Positions 1 through 8,571 of a stretch of 60,268 bases of DNA are shown here, one piece after another. The stretch is from Idiomarinaceae bacterium (GTDB lineage Bacteria > Pseudomonadota > Gammaproteobacteria > Enterobacterales > Alteromonadaceae), in assembly GCA_002685255.1 (NCBI GenBank), contig NYWU01000018.1:1-60268 (forward strand), given 5' to 3'. A program made the position numbers and the translations under genes. Position 1 is the first letter of the stretch, and every line of letters begins with the position of its first letter. Under the pieces are notes generated by a model. That model saw nothing but the letters and a program-made list of their open reading frames with translations, was not told the DNA's origin and ran no database searches.

Positions 1-221
1 GGCATACCTCGGCCATCGTCAGTTACTTCGAGTGACTGATCTTTGTGTAATACCACTGTGATGATTTTAGCATGTCCTGCGAGCGCTTCATCGACACTGT
101 TATCGATAACTTCTTGACCAAGATGGTTAGGGCGCGACGTGTCTGTATACATACCCGGTCGACGTTGGACCGGCTCAAGGCCGTTTAAGACCTCGATCGA
201 ATCGGATTTATAATCTGTCAT
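1..221 (-). CDS. parE: Topoisomerase IV subunit B, N-terminal 73 codons (truncated by window edge)
   Basis: ParE is the ATPase subunit of topoisomerase IV, which decatenates daughter chromosomes. The reverse-strand translation starts with ATG at 221 and runs off the left edge. It reads like ParE throughout: the RRPGMY motif at residues 20-25, NHLGQEVIDNSVDEALAGH at 32-50 (Glu37 is the expected catalytic base, Asn41 the magnesium ligand of the GHKL fold), and DDGRGMP from residue 68. About 550 C-terminal residues lie outside the window. In Escherichia, yqiA and cpdA separate parE from yqiB; here the next gene is already the yqiB homologue. Identification is firm; only the missing end is unknown. 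Confidence 0.95.
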   Translation of the reverse strand, partial: MTDYKSDSIEVLNGLEPVQRRPGMYTDTSRPNHLGQEVIDNSVDEALAGHAKIITVVLHKDQSLEVTDDGRGM

Positions 222-306
222 GGTTATGATCTAATTTTTGGACCAGCGCGACACATTGTCGTTTATATGGTTGTTATTGTGGATTCAATGTACCGCTATT
301 ATCGGT

Positions 307-759
307 CTATTTGAAGTCGTGTGGTAAAAATTTATCTAAGCGTAGCATCGGCACTTGTCCACGCGTTTTAATGAGCATCAACCAATCAGCTAAAAACTGA
401 TTCACTTGATGTTTTTCATCAGGATGTCGCATTTCTGGATTGGGCTGCTGATAGTTTACACGCAGCCGACTCACCCCCTGACTCGAGAGCACCTCTGCCA
501 TCCGAACATCATGATATAGACGCACGTCGAGTTGTGTCAGTAAGTAATCAGCTGACCAATGCTCTCGCTTTTGCGCAATGCGGACATCACTGGTGTATTT
601 TGACTCACTCAACTGAGTAATTTCAAACGTTAGGTGCGCGCCAGCACGAATGACATGTGGGTGTTCTGAGTCCGGTACAAGTCGTACCAACCCGGCATAG
701 TTGCGTTCATTAATACGATGTAACTCAGCTACATCAATAACGTACCGCTCATCTCTCAT
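307..759 (-). CDS. DUF1249 family protein (YqiB-like)
   Basis: A 150-residue cytoplasmic protein that matches the YqiB/DUF1249 family from end to end. The conserved core VRLYHDVRMAEV and the near-invariant DEKHQVNQFLADWL stretch are both present. No biochemical function is established for the family. It sits 21 bases downstream of nudF on the same strand, as in Escherichia, so the two are probably co-transcribed. The ATG at 759 is kept because the residues that follow it already align with the family N-terminus, although the only good Shine-Dalgarno-like sequence (AAGGTG) lies rather far upstream. Confidence 0.85.
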   Translation of the reverse strand: MRDERYVIDVAELHRINERNYAGLVRLVPDSEHPHVIRAGAHLTFEITQLSESKYTSDVRIAQKREHWSADYLLTQLDVRLYHDVRMAEVLSSQGVSRLRVNYQQPNPEMRHPDEKHQVNQFLADWLMLIKTRGQVPMLRLDKFLPHDFK

Positions 760-780
760 AGTCGACGCTTTACACCTTAA

Positions 781-1389
781 TTATTTGGCAAATGGTAGCT
801 TATTAATATGTAATTGAAGCCATTGTAGACCAATCACACTAGCCGCATTATTAATGCGCCCTTGCTCTAACCATTCTATCACGCTTTCGAAGGGTTTGAC
901 GTGCACGCGGATATCCTCATGTTCCGACTCGACTCCTGCTAGCTCAGCCGCTTGGCTGGCATCGACTTCAGCAATATAAATAGTTAAGCGCTCGTCAGTC
1001 CCCCCGGGGCTTGAATAATAACTCAATGCTTTGACTAACTGCTTAGCGCGCAGCCCCGCCTCTTCAAATAATTCACGATGCGCCACTTGTTCGGGCGTTT
1101 CATCGCCATCAAACATGCCAGCAACAAACTCTAACAACCAAGGACCGTATTCGTTTTTCATAGCTCCCATACGAAACTGCTCTAAAACCACGAGTTCCTG
1201 AGTGATTGGGTCATAGGGAATCACCACTACGGCATCACCGCGCTCCATCAGTTCGCGCGTAATCGAGGGTCCCCACCCGCCAGCAAACAATTTATGTTTG
1301 AGTGTGTACTGGTTTACCGACAAAAATCCCTTATAAAGTGAATCTTTACTTTCAATTTGAACATCATCTTTACTAAACTGTTTCACCAT
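781..1389 (-). CDS. nudF: ADP-ribose pyrophosphatase (Nudix hydrolase)
   Basis: A 202-residue Nudix hydrolase expected to split ADP-ribose into AMP and ribose 5-phosphate. The Nudix box is complete at residues 91-113 (Gly91, Glu97, then RELFEEAGL from 105), which supplies the magnesium-binding glutamates. Downstream, the SSPGGTDERL segment is typical of the NudF subfamily. A clear Shine-Dalgarno sequence (TTAGGAG) precedes the ATG at 1389. It is divergent from tolC and upstream of the DUF1249 gene, the same arrangement as in enterobacteria, which supports the symbol. Confidence 0.93.
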   Translation of the reverse strand: MVKQFSKDDVQIESKDSLYKGFLSVNQYTLKHKLFAGGWGPSITRELMERGDAVVVIPYDPITQELVVLEQFRMGAMKNEYGPWLLEFVAGMFDGDETPEQVAHRELFEEAGLRAKQLVKALSYYSSPGGTDERLTIYIAEVDASQAAELAGVESEHEDIRVHVKPFESVIEWLEQGRINNAASVIGLQWLQLHINKLPFAK

Positions 1390-1603
1390 GACTCCTAACT
1401 AACGCTAAAAAGAAGCAGCTCATCTATTTGCATACATTCTGTTACACTTAAGCGTGATCTGAAACCTTCTTTCGCTTAAAGTTAAGCCAGATTAAGTTTA
1501 AACTGGTAATCATTCAAACGTGTATGTAAACTTATTGAATATTCAAAGCGACTCATACACTGATTACACTGTCGAATACCATCAGCACAGGGCAACGTTA
1601 GCA

Positions 1604-2965
1604 ATGAAAAAACATTTAGTGTCCATTACTGTTGGCTTAGCGCTAGCCACAGCGAGTTTTACTACCAGCGCAGAAGATTTACGTGACGTATACCAGTTAG
1701 CTGTGAAGAACGATCCAGCTTTACTCCGGGCAGCCGCCGAGCGTGATGCCGCACAAAAGAACGTCGATATCGCTAATTCCGCATTCTGGCCACAGATCGC
1801 GGGCGAAGTTGGCATCAGTGATTCTTCATCAGAATCATTCCAGCCAGGCTTAGGCACATACAAGCGCGATTCAAATGGCTGGAGCGCTGGCGTTAGCTTA
1901 AATCAAAACATTTTTGACTGGAGCACATGGAAAGAGTCAGATATCGCTAACAAACAAGCCTATCGCGCTGAAGTCGCTTATCAAGCCGCGGAACAATCAT
2001 TGCGCTTACGCGTCGTAAACGCCTACTTTGGTGCACTGCAAGCAAAAGACGACTTAGCCTTTGCTCAATCTGAAAAACGAGCAATCGAGCGCCAGCTAGA
2101 ACAGACTAAACAACGGTTCTCGGTTGGTCTAACCGCGATCACTGACGTTCACGAAGCACAGGCTCAGTATGACAGCGCTGTTGCTCGCGAAATTCAAGCG
2201 CGTAACGCTGTTGAGATTGCGATGGAAAATATTCGCGAAATCACAGGTCAGTATCCGCAATCCTTAGCCGGTCTCAATACCGATACTTTTTCGCCTTCTG
2301 ACCCTCAGCCTGCGGAAGTCCTCCGTTGGGTTAAAAAGGCTGAAAATAACAATCTAAATCTCATGCAAAGCATGGTGAATGTTGACATCGCCGAGCAGCA
2401 GATCGAAGTTAATCAAGCCGGTCACTACCCGACTGTTGGCTTAACAGCAAGCTACAGTACTCAAGACAGTGAAACCACGATCGACGGTACCACCATAGAC
2501 TTACCTCGACTTGACACGCGCTCTATTGGTGTAAAAGTTTCTGTACCAATCTTCAGCGGTTTCCGGACCTCATCACAAGTTGCTCAGGCACGCGACAACT
2601 ATGTTGCTGCAAGCCAATCAATGGTGGAAACTCAGCGCTCGGTTGAGCGTCAAGTTCGCAATGCCTACTACGAGGTCAATGCATCAATTGCGAGTATCCG
2701 TGCATTCCAGCAAGCAGTAACCTCAGCCGAGAGTGCACTAAAAGCAACGGAAGCAGGCTTTGAAGTGGGTACTCGGACTATCGTCGATGTACTTAACAGT
2801 ACCCGTAATTTGTTCGATGCACGCCGTAATCTAGCGCAGGCACGCTACGGCTATATTCGTCAGCGTATCAACCTCGAACAAACGGTTGGGGAATTGCAAG
2901 CTGATGATTTGCAAGCCATCAACGAAAGCCTCTCTGAAAATGTTGATAGCACGGCGGCTGAATAA
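1604..2965 (+). CDS. tolC: Outer membrane efflux channel TolC
   Basis: A 453-residue outer membrane factor of the TolC family, the trimeric exit duct for multidrug pumps and type I secretion. The ATG at 1604 is preferred over one at 1520 because it begins a good signal peptide (MKKHLV, hydrophobic core, cleavage after TTSA). Two OEP repeats follow with the long, Ala/Gln-rich coiled helices expected (for example residues around EKRAIERQLEQTKQRFSVG and its partner near VESALKATEAGFEVGTRT). The TDVHEAQAQYD and IVDVLNSTRNLFDARR segments mark the two equivalent repeats. A strong terminator follows directly. It is divergent from nudF, as in Escherichia. Confidence 0.93.
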   Translation: MKKHLVSITVGLALATASFTTSAEDLRDVYQLAVKNDPALLRAAAERDAAQKNVDIANSAFWPQIAGEVGISDSSSESFQPGLGTYKRDSNGWSAGVSLNQNIFDWSTWKESDIANKQAYRAEVAYQAAEQSLRLRVVNAYFGALQAKDDLAFAQSEKRAIERQLEQTKQRFSVGLTAITDVHEAQAQYDSAVAREIQARNAVEIAMENIREITGQYPQSLAGLNTDTFSPSDPQPAEVLRWVKKAENNNLNLMQSMVNVDIAEQQIEVNQAGHYPTVGLTASYSTQDSETTIDGTTIDLPRLDTRSIGVKVSVPIFSGFRTSSQVAQARDNYVAASQSMVETQRSVERQVRNAYYEVNASIASIRAFQQAVTSAESALKATEAGFEVGTRTIVDVLNSTRNLFDARRNLAQARYGYIRQRINLEQTVGELQADDLQAINESLSENVDSTAAE

Positions 2966-2992
2966 GTCGTTCAATTAAGCTTCAACACTGAA

Positions 2993-3026
2993 CGTGCAGT
3001 GAATGGTCGGTTCACTGCACGTTTTT
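2993..3026 (+). terminator. Rho-independent terminator of tolC
   Basis: Perfect 11-bp stem CGTGCAGTGAA / TTCACTGCACG (2993-3003 with 3011-3021), 7-nt loop, followed by TTTTT. It lies 28 bases after the tolC stop and ends transcription before lpxL. Confidence 0.92.
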
Positions 3027-3069
3027 GATTTGTGTTAATCTACGTATTATTCGTTCCAAAATAAGAACT

Positions 3070-4002
3070 GTGTCCGTGATCGAACAACCCAAGTTTAAAC
3101 TCTATTTTTTACACCCTAAGTTCTGGCTAACTTGGCTCGGTGTTATTTTCCTTTATTCTGTTTCATGGTTACCGTATCGCCTACAGATCGCCATGGGTAA
3201 AGGCTTGGGCCGATTGTTAATGAAGGCGTTACCGCGTCGAGTCGCCATTGCACGCCGTAACTTAGCACTGGCATTTCCCGATAAACCGGCCGATGAGATC
3301 GAACGATTAGTTAAGAAAAACTTAGAAAATACGGGAATCGCCTATTTCGAAGTGGGTATCGCGTGGTGGTGGCCGAATTGGCGTATCAAACGCAAGCTGC
3401 ACGTCCATGGCGAAGAAAACCTAAGAGATGCTCAAGAAGGCGGCAAAGGCGTATTAATGCTCTTGTTCCACTTCTTGAGTTTAGAGGTTCATGCACGTTT
3501 ACACGGCTTTGTTGAGCCTGCAGTTGGACTCTATCGTCCTCACAACAATGCCGTTATGGAGTACTTACAGACTAAAGGGCGCGCGCGTTCAAACAAGTAT
3601 ATGATCCAACGTCGCGATGTAAAAGGCATGGTCAATGCTATCAAGAACGGTGAAATAGCCGGTTATTTACCGGATCAAGACTATGGCCGTCGCCGCGTCG
3701 TATTCGCTCCCTTTTTCGCAGTCCCTGACGCTTCTACAACCACCGGCACCATGCTGTTCGCCAACCACAAAAACTGCAACGTTATTGTCAGTCGTTGCGT
3801 TCGACGTGAAGATGGCACGGGCTACGATGTTTACTACGAGCCTAAGTTAGTCAACTTCCCGATAGGCGATGACCTCGCCGACGCAACGCTCATTAACCAA
3901 CTGGTTGAGCAAGCCGTATTGAAAGCGCCTGAACAGTACCTATGGGTCCATCGACGCTTCAAAACACGACCCCAAGAGGATATGCCGAGCTACTACAGCT
4001 AA
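3070..4002 (+). CDS. lpxL: Lipid A lauroyl/myristoyl acyltransferase, LpxL/HtrB type
   Basis: Inner-membrane acyltransferase that adds a secondary acyl chain to the Kdo-lipid IVA precursor, using acyl-ACP. The HPKFWLTWLG N-terminal segment, one hydrophobic anchor, the HX4E catalytic motif (HFLSLE, His134-Glu139), the YRPHNN motif and the C-terminal YLWVHRRFKTRP are all typical of LpxL. Expected length is about 306; this start gives 310. The start is uncertain: GTG codons at 3070 and 3076 both fit, and the frame is open further upstream to a TTG inside the tolC terminator. The stop overlaps the glnE stop by four bases, tail to tail. LpxL usually acts after WaaA, whose gene is at 35.9-37.9 kb. 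Confidence 0.88.
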   Translation: MSVIEQPKFKLYFLHPKFWLTWLGVIFLYSVSWLPYRLQIAMGKGLGRLLMKALPRRVAIARRNLALAFPDKPADEIERLVKKNLENTGIAYFEVGIAWWWPNWRIKRKLHVHGEENLRDAQEGGKGVLMLLFHFLSLEVHARLHGFVEPAVGLYRPHNNAVMEYLQTKGRARSNKYMIQRRDVKGMVNAIKNGEIAGYLPDQDYGRRRVVFAPFFAVPDASTTTGTMLFANHKNCNVIVSRCVRREDGTGYDVYYEPKLVNFPIGDDLADATLINQLVEQAVLKAPEQYLWVHRRFKTRPQEDMPSYYS

Positions 4003-6842
4003 ATGCCGCTCGCATTTTCGCTCAGTAAACGCGACCAAACACGACGAACTGCATCACGCTCTGTGGTTAAGTCGTGTTGGCTTAACGCATCTTCGCCCTG
4101 TAATGCCAACGCATGGCTCTCACAGCGAAAAATTTGATACGCGTTGATAAGATCTTGTGCTTCCACAGGATCGATTAAATGACACTGTTCGGCGCAAGTT
4201 AGGATACGAATATTGTCCGAATACTCGGTCAATTGTGGATAATCATGCGCATAGTTGAGTACTAGATACTGCGCAATAAACTCGATGTCCGCTATCCCGC
4301 CTGGATCTTGCTTGATATCGAAGTGAGTGCCCCCGCTTGAAAGATGTGCCCGCATCTTTTGGCGCATCGCAAGAATATCTTCCCGTAAGCTAGTTGCTTC
4401 TCGCGTACGCGACAAAATGGCGCAACGAATATCGTGTAAGTCAGCTTGCACAGCATCGGTCCCGTATATCGGGCGCGCACGCACCAAAGCCTGTAACTCC
4501 CAAGTCCATGCATCATCGCGTAAGTAGCGGATAAACGAATCTAACTGCGTTACCAATAAGCCAGCTTGACCAGAGGGTCTTAAGCGTAAATCAACCTCGT
4601 ATAAAACTCCCGCCACGGTTCGTGTAGTAAATAAGTGCAGAATACGCTGCGCCAATCGCAAGTAAAATTGTTGCACTTCGATAGGTTTGGCACCATCAGT
4701 GTAGCCTTCGTACTGCGCGTGAGTCACAAAGACCAAATCAAGATCTGAGCCATATCCGAGCTCCAACCCCCCTAGCTTACCGTATGCCAGTACGCCAAAG
4801 CCCGTATCCTGTATCGAACGTCCTGGCGGTGTGCCGTGACGCTGCGCCATTTGTCGCCAAGCCAGATGCACGACTTCTGCGGTCACCGCCTGAGCCAAAT
4901 AACTCAAGTGGTCACTTACTTTCATAAGCTCTAAGCCACCCGTGATATCCGCAGCCGCAATTTTAAGCTGCAACACCTGTTTCGCTTGCCGTAACGCATC
5001 CATTTGTGACTCTAAATCATCTTCGGGCGTGCGTATCAGAAACTCATTGAGTACGCTTGGGTAATCAGTCAAATCAGGTAGTTGGTACAAGTGCTGCGGA
5101 TCGATCAGCTCGTCGAGTAGAATAGGATGCAGTGCCAATTGCTGCGAAACCCACGGTGAAGCGGCACACAGACGACAAAGTTGAACTCGGGCGCCTGGGT
5201 TTTCGGCCAACAACTCAATGTAAGCTGTTCTACTCATAATGGCGCGAATAACAGTAAGCACACGCTCAAGAATCGTCATCGATTGAGGTTGCGCTATCAT
5301 CTGCCGAAATAACAATGGCATTAAACGCGCTAATGCGGCTCGACCTCGCGGCCCCGAACTTCGCTTACGAGCTTCACTGCGAAATTGCTTGATTAAACGC
5401 CAGATACCGTCAACATCTTGCTCACCTTCTGCAGCAATAATTTCCAGTGCCGCGTCGTCTTCGAGCATATCTTGCCATAGCACTTGTAGACTTTGCTCTT
5501 CCTCGTCGCACTCAGATCCTTCACCTACCACTTGCTTAAATTCATTGTGAATAAAGTCCATCGCTTGAACAATGCGTTGCTCAAGCTGAGCAAAGTCTTC
5601 CTCACCCATGAGATAAGCAAGTTTCTCTTGCGCTGATTCATCGTGAGGTAGCTTTTGCGTTTGCTCATCAGCTAATTGTTGCAGTCGATGTTCAACTTCA
5701 CGAAGCAACTCATAGGCTTGCAGTAGACGTTTTGCCACTGACCCTTGGAAGATGTCGAGGTTGACCATTGCCTCGTATGCACGATAGATTGAGCGCGTTT
5801 GTAACGACTTCTCGCGTCCACCACGGATCAACTGATGGGCTTGGGCAATGAACTCAACTTCTCGTATCCCACCCGCTGCTAACTTAATATTACCCTGTGC
5901 GCCCTGTCGCCTGGTCTCCTGAGTAATCAGAAGCTTCATTTTGCGCAGCGCTTCAATAGCACCGAAATCAATGTAACGTCTGTAGACAAACGGCCGGATG
6001 AGTTCTTGAAATGCATTTGTCTGCTTCTTGCCTAAACGATTGAGCAGCCGTGCCTTTACCATCGCATAGCGTTCCCAGTCACGCCCTTGCTCCTGATAGT
6101 AATGCTCTAAAGCCGCTAAGCTCGTGACCAGCGGGCCTGACTGTCCAAAAGGCCGAAGCCGCATATCGACACGAAACGCTTGACCATCAAACGTGTTTTC
6201 ATCCAAAACAGCGATTAACGCCTGAGCTAACCGAGTAAAAAACACGGAGTTTTCTACCGACCGCGAGCCGCCCTGTGTTTCACCCTGCTCTGGATAATAA
6301 AAAATAAGATCGATATCAGAGGAAAAGTTGAGCTCACGACCGCCGAGCTTGCCCATACCGAGCACATAAAGATGCTGCAGTTCGCCATCAATATCGAGCG
6401 GACGCCCTAAACGTTGATAAAAGCGCTGTTCAAGCCAGTGTAATGATTCGATAATCAATGTATCGGCGAGTTCCGAATAAAAGGCGAGTGATTCAGCTAA
6501 GCTGCGTTGACCTTGCCATTCTAATAGCGCACTCGCTGCCATGTGAGCATGCCTGAATCGCCTCACAGCAGCTTTTAGTTCATTCTCGGACTCAACCGCT
6601 GCAATATGAGTTAAAAAAGCCGCTCGAATCTCATTTGCCGAAATCGGTTCAAGCCACGCTGCGGCTAACGCTTCGGGATACCGCTCAGCTACCTCGCCAA
6701 TAAAAGAGGAGACGGCGACACCATGACGTAGTGAATTGAGCATGCCTTGCGGTAAACGGATCTGCTCGTGAATACGCTGCCAAACTGGCTCCGAGGCTTC
6801 AATAAAGTGTTTTGCCGGTACTCGGTCTAATCGGTTTTGCAT
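3999..6842 (-). CDS. glnE: Glutamine synthetase adenylyltransferase/deadenylyltransferase
   Basis: Bifunctional enzyme that attaches AMP to, or removes it from, glutamine synthetase, under control of PII. Two nucleotidyltransferase domains are visible: the N-terminal adenylyl-removing one with KLGGRELNFSSDIDLIFYY and the C-terminal adenylylating one with KLGGLELGYGSDLDLVFV. The ATG at 6842 gives 947 residues against 946 in Escherichia. A GTG at 6875, overlapping the end of the upstream gene, would add 11 residues and cannot be excluded. It follows the CYTH-CHAD gene as ygiF-glnE does in Escherichia. Confidence 0.95.
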   Translation of the reverse strand: MQNRLDRVPAKHFIEASEPVWQRIHEQIRLPQGMLNSLRHGVAVSSFIGEVAERYPEALAAAWLEPISANEIRAAFLTHIAAVESENELKAAVRRFRHAHMAASALLEWQGQRSLAESLAFYSELADTLIIESLHWLEQRFYQRLGRPLDIDGELQHLYVLGMGKLGGRELNFSSDIDLIFYYPEQGETQGGSRSVENSVFFTRLAQALIAVLDENTFDGQAFRVDMRLRPFGQSGPLVTSLAALEHYYQEQGRDWERYAMVKARLLNRLGKKQTNAFQELIRPFVYRRYIDFGAIEALRKMKLLITQETRRQGAQGNIKLAAGGIREVEFIAQAHQLIRGGREKSLQTRSIYRAYEAMVNLDIFQGSVAKRLLQAYELLREVEHRLQQLADEQTQKLPHDESAQEKLAYLMGEEDFAQLEQRIVQAMDFIHNEFKQVVGEGSECDEEEQSLQVLWQDMLEDDAALEIIAAEGEQDVDGIWRLIKQFRSEARKRSSGPRGRAALARLMPLLFRQMIAQPQSMTILERVLTVIRAIMSRTAYIELLAENPGARVQLCRLCAASPWVSQQLALHPILLDELIDPQHLYQLPDLTDYPSVLNEFLIRTPEDDLESQMDALRQAKQVLQLKIAAADITGGLELMKVSDHLSYLAQAVTAEVVHLAWRQMAQRHGTPPGRSIQDTGFGVLAYGKLGGLELGYGSDLDLVFVTHAQYEGYTDGAKPIEVQQFYLRLAQRILHLFTTRTVAGVLYEVDLRLRPSGQAGLLVTQLDSFIRYLRDDAWTWELQALVRARPIYGTDAVQADLHDIRCAILSRTREATSLREDILAMRQKMRAHLSSGGTHFDIKQDPGGIADIEFIAQYLVLNYAHDYPQLTEYSDNIRILTCAEQCHLIDPVEAQDLINAYQIFRCESHALALQGEDALSQHDLTTERDAVRRVWSRLLSENASGI

Positions 6843-6852
6843 GGTCACCCAC

Positions 6853-8352
6853 TTATTGCTGCCAATAAGGTTCACGACGTAATGCCGCCTTGCGTGAGTA
6901 CTCTAAAGCAGTTAGTAAGGATTCGCGTTGAACTTTTTGCCATTCCAGTAATTTCTCATCGGCAAGATCATCACTGTTTTTTACCATTTCATGTAGAATG
7001 TGGAGCGCGTTAATTTCACGAATCCCCCGCGCTAGGTCAAGCCACGGCGAACGGAAGTTATCACGCTGCTGAGCATCGTACAGCTGACCTAAGCAGGTAC
7101 CTAGCATTAAGCTATGTTGTAAAGCCGGCAACAACTTTAAATAACGCTCTTCTGACATATCCTCAACTTCCTCGAACGCCGCTTGAACGTCTTTCCAGTC
7201 GTTGCGTAAAAGTTCTGTACTCCAACTTTGACAAGGCTGCTCAAGCGCCTCGTTAGTCGGCTTTTCCATTAAAAATTGAGACAAATCGAGCAATACACAT
7301 TGATAACTATCAGAACGCACCACCTTGACCAATTCTGCTAATTGTATCACTTGCTGTTGAGTATCCTCTAAATGCTCGTACAAACTTGATTGCTTTTTTA
7401 ACGCTCGATGATAAGCGCCATCTTCGGCCGTGAGCTCAGCCAATCCTTCAAAACGCTTTAGCCAGCTTAGCGACTGGTGGATTTCCGCTAATTGTTCAGG
7501 CAGATCGCGACAGTCAATGTCGAGACTTCTCAGCTGATCAATGACTGCGCGGCAAAGATAAATTCCGTCGGCCATACCTTGAGCAGCGCGAACGTGGGCG
7601 TGATACTCCAGACATGCCTCGTTGTGTTGCCAATGACGCAAACCGTACTCGAGCGCCTTATAAAGTGCGTCGGCGAGCGAATAATCCGAATTAATATCAA
7701 CAAAGTGCGTTTGAACAAAGGGTTCCAACGCACTCTTTCCTGCTAATAAGTAACCACGCGCGGCTTTACTGAGAGAACCCATTCGTGCGTTCGCTTTTTT
7801 CACGAGACGTTCCGCTAAACGATAGACATCAGCAAGGTCGCCGCCTTGTAGCTCTAGCTCCATCTCAACGATTCGTTCTGTTTTTTCACCCGCGACAATC
7901 TCACCCATATCAAGCACAAGTTCAATCTGACCATCCCCGCTTGGAATGTGCCATTTGTGGCGAGTGAAGTCCGTTTTGAAAAGCGCTTGTAGATCGCGCT
8001 GGATATCGTATACAGGGAAATCATCCGGCCATATCCCCTCATCAAATAAGGTGATATCCGGCTCCATCGAGTCAACATTAAGGTTATATTCTGGTCGTTC
8101 GTGCATGCCGCCAAGAACTCGACCTGCCAACTTGATTGTTTGCTCTAATTGATCTCCTGACTGTCTGATACGTAACCCCATATCATACTGTCGTAATCGC
8201 AAATCGCTGGTATCAAAATATGCGTTCGCCAATTCGAGCGCCTGATAAGACGATTCTGCTCCGTGCTCTTGAGCCACGGTTCGACATTCATTGAGTGTAT
8301 TCTCACGCTGTTGTGGCTCAATTAATAGTTTGAGCTCAATTTCTTGTGACAT
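6853..8352 (-). CDS. ygiF: Inorganic triphosphatase, CYTH-CHAD protein (YgiF-like)
   Basis: A 499-residue two-domain protein. The N-terminal CYTH domain opens with the ExExK signature (EIELK, residues 4-8) and carries the alternating charged strands of the triphosphate tunnel (RLRQYDMGLRIRQSG, QTIKLAG, ELVLDMGEI). Family members hydrolyse inorganic triphosphate. The C-terminal half (about 220-490) is a CHAD helical domain of the polyphosphate-binding type, with HWQHNEACLEYHAHVRAAQG near its start. It is longer than the 433-residue Escherichia protein. It lies just upstream of glnE on the same strand and is probably co-transcribed with it. Confidence 0.87.
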   Translation of the reverse strand: MSQEIELKLLIEPQQRENTLNECRTVAQEHGAESSYQALELANAYFDTSDLRLRQYDMGLRIRQSGDQLEQTIKLAGRVLGGMHERPEYNLNVDSMEPDITLFDEGIWPDDFPVYDIQRDLQALFKTDFTRHKWHIPSGDGQIELVLDMGEIVAGEKTERIVEMELELQGGDLADVYRLAERLVKKANARMGSLSKAARGYLLAGKSALEPFVQTHFVDINSDYSLADALYKALEYGLRHWQHNEACLEYHAHVRAAQGMADGIYLCRAVIDQLRSLDIDCRDLPEQLAEIHQSLSWLKRFEGLAELTAEDGAYHRALKKQSSLYEHLEDTQQQVIQLAELVKVVRSDSYQCVLLDLSQFLMEKPTNEALEQPCQSWSTELLRNDWKDVQAAFEEVEDMSEERYLKLLPALQHSLMLGTCLGQLYDAQQRDNFRSPWLDLARGIREINALHILHEMVKNSDDLADEKLLEWQKVQRESLLTALEYSRKAALRREPYWQQ

Positions 8353-8409
8353 GTTGGGATACCCAGTGCTGGAAGCTTTGTGCTAAAGGTACTGACTTGT
8401 TTCCAAAGG

Positions 8410-8442
8410 GTCAATAAACATTGTTTTCAAGGCTTTATTGAC
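8410..8442. repeat. Perfect 9-bp inverted repeat between ygiF and putA
   Basis: GTCAATAAA at 8410-8418 is exactly inverted as TTTATTGAC at 8434-8442, with a 15-nt spacer. Centre-to-centre spacing is about two helical turns, compatible with a dimeric operator, but no regulator can be named. It lies in the 218-bp divergent region, about 40 bp upstream of the proposed putA promoter. Confidence 0.5.
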
Positions 8443-8480
8443 AGCCATCGAGAAAATATGCAACGTAGCTTTGGAAAGTC

Positions 8481-8508
8481 TTTACCGGCGCAAAAATAAT
8501 CGTATACT
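8481..8508 (+). promoter_or_regulatory. Candidate sigma-70 promoter of putA
   Basis: TTTACC (8481-8486) and TATACT (8503-8508) with a 16-nt spacer. Start of transcription would be near 8515, giving a leader of about 57 nt before the putA ATG. Confidence 0.5.
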
Positions 8509-8571
8509 TGCGCCCGATTCCCATCGTTGGGGAAGCACGCCGAGCTTCGGCCTGGCCAAACAGGAGATGCT

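Noticed and set aside
1520-1603. Longer N-terminus for TolC
   Set aside because: The extra 28 residues precede a complete signal peptide and resemble no TolC start.
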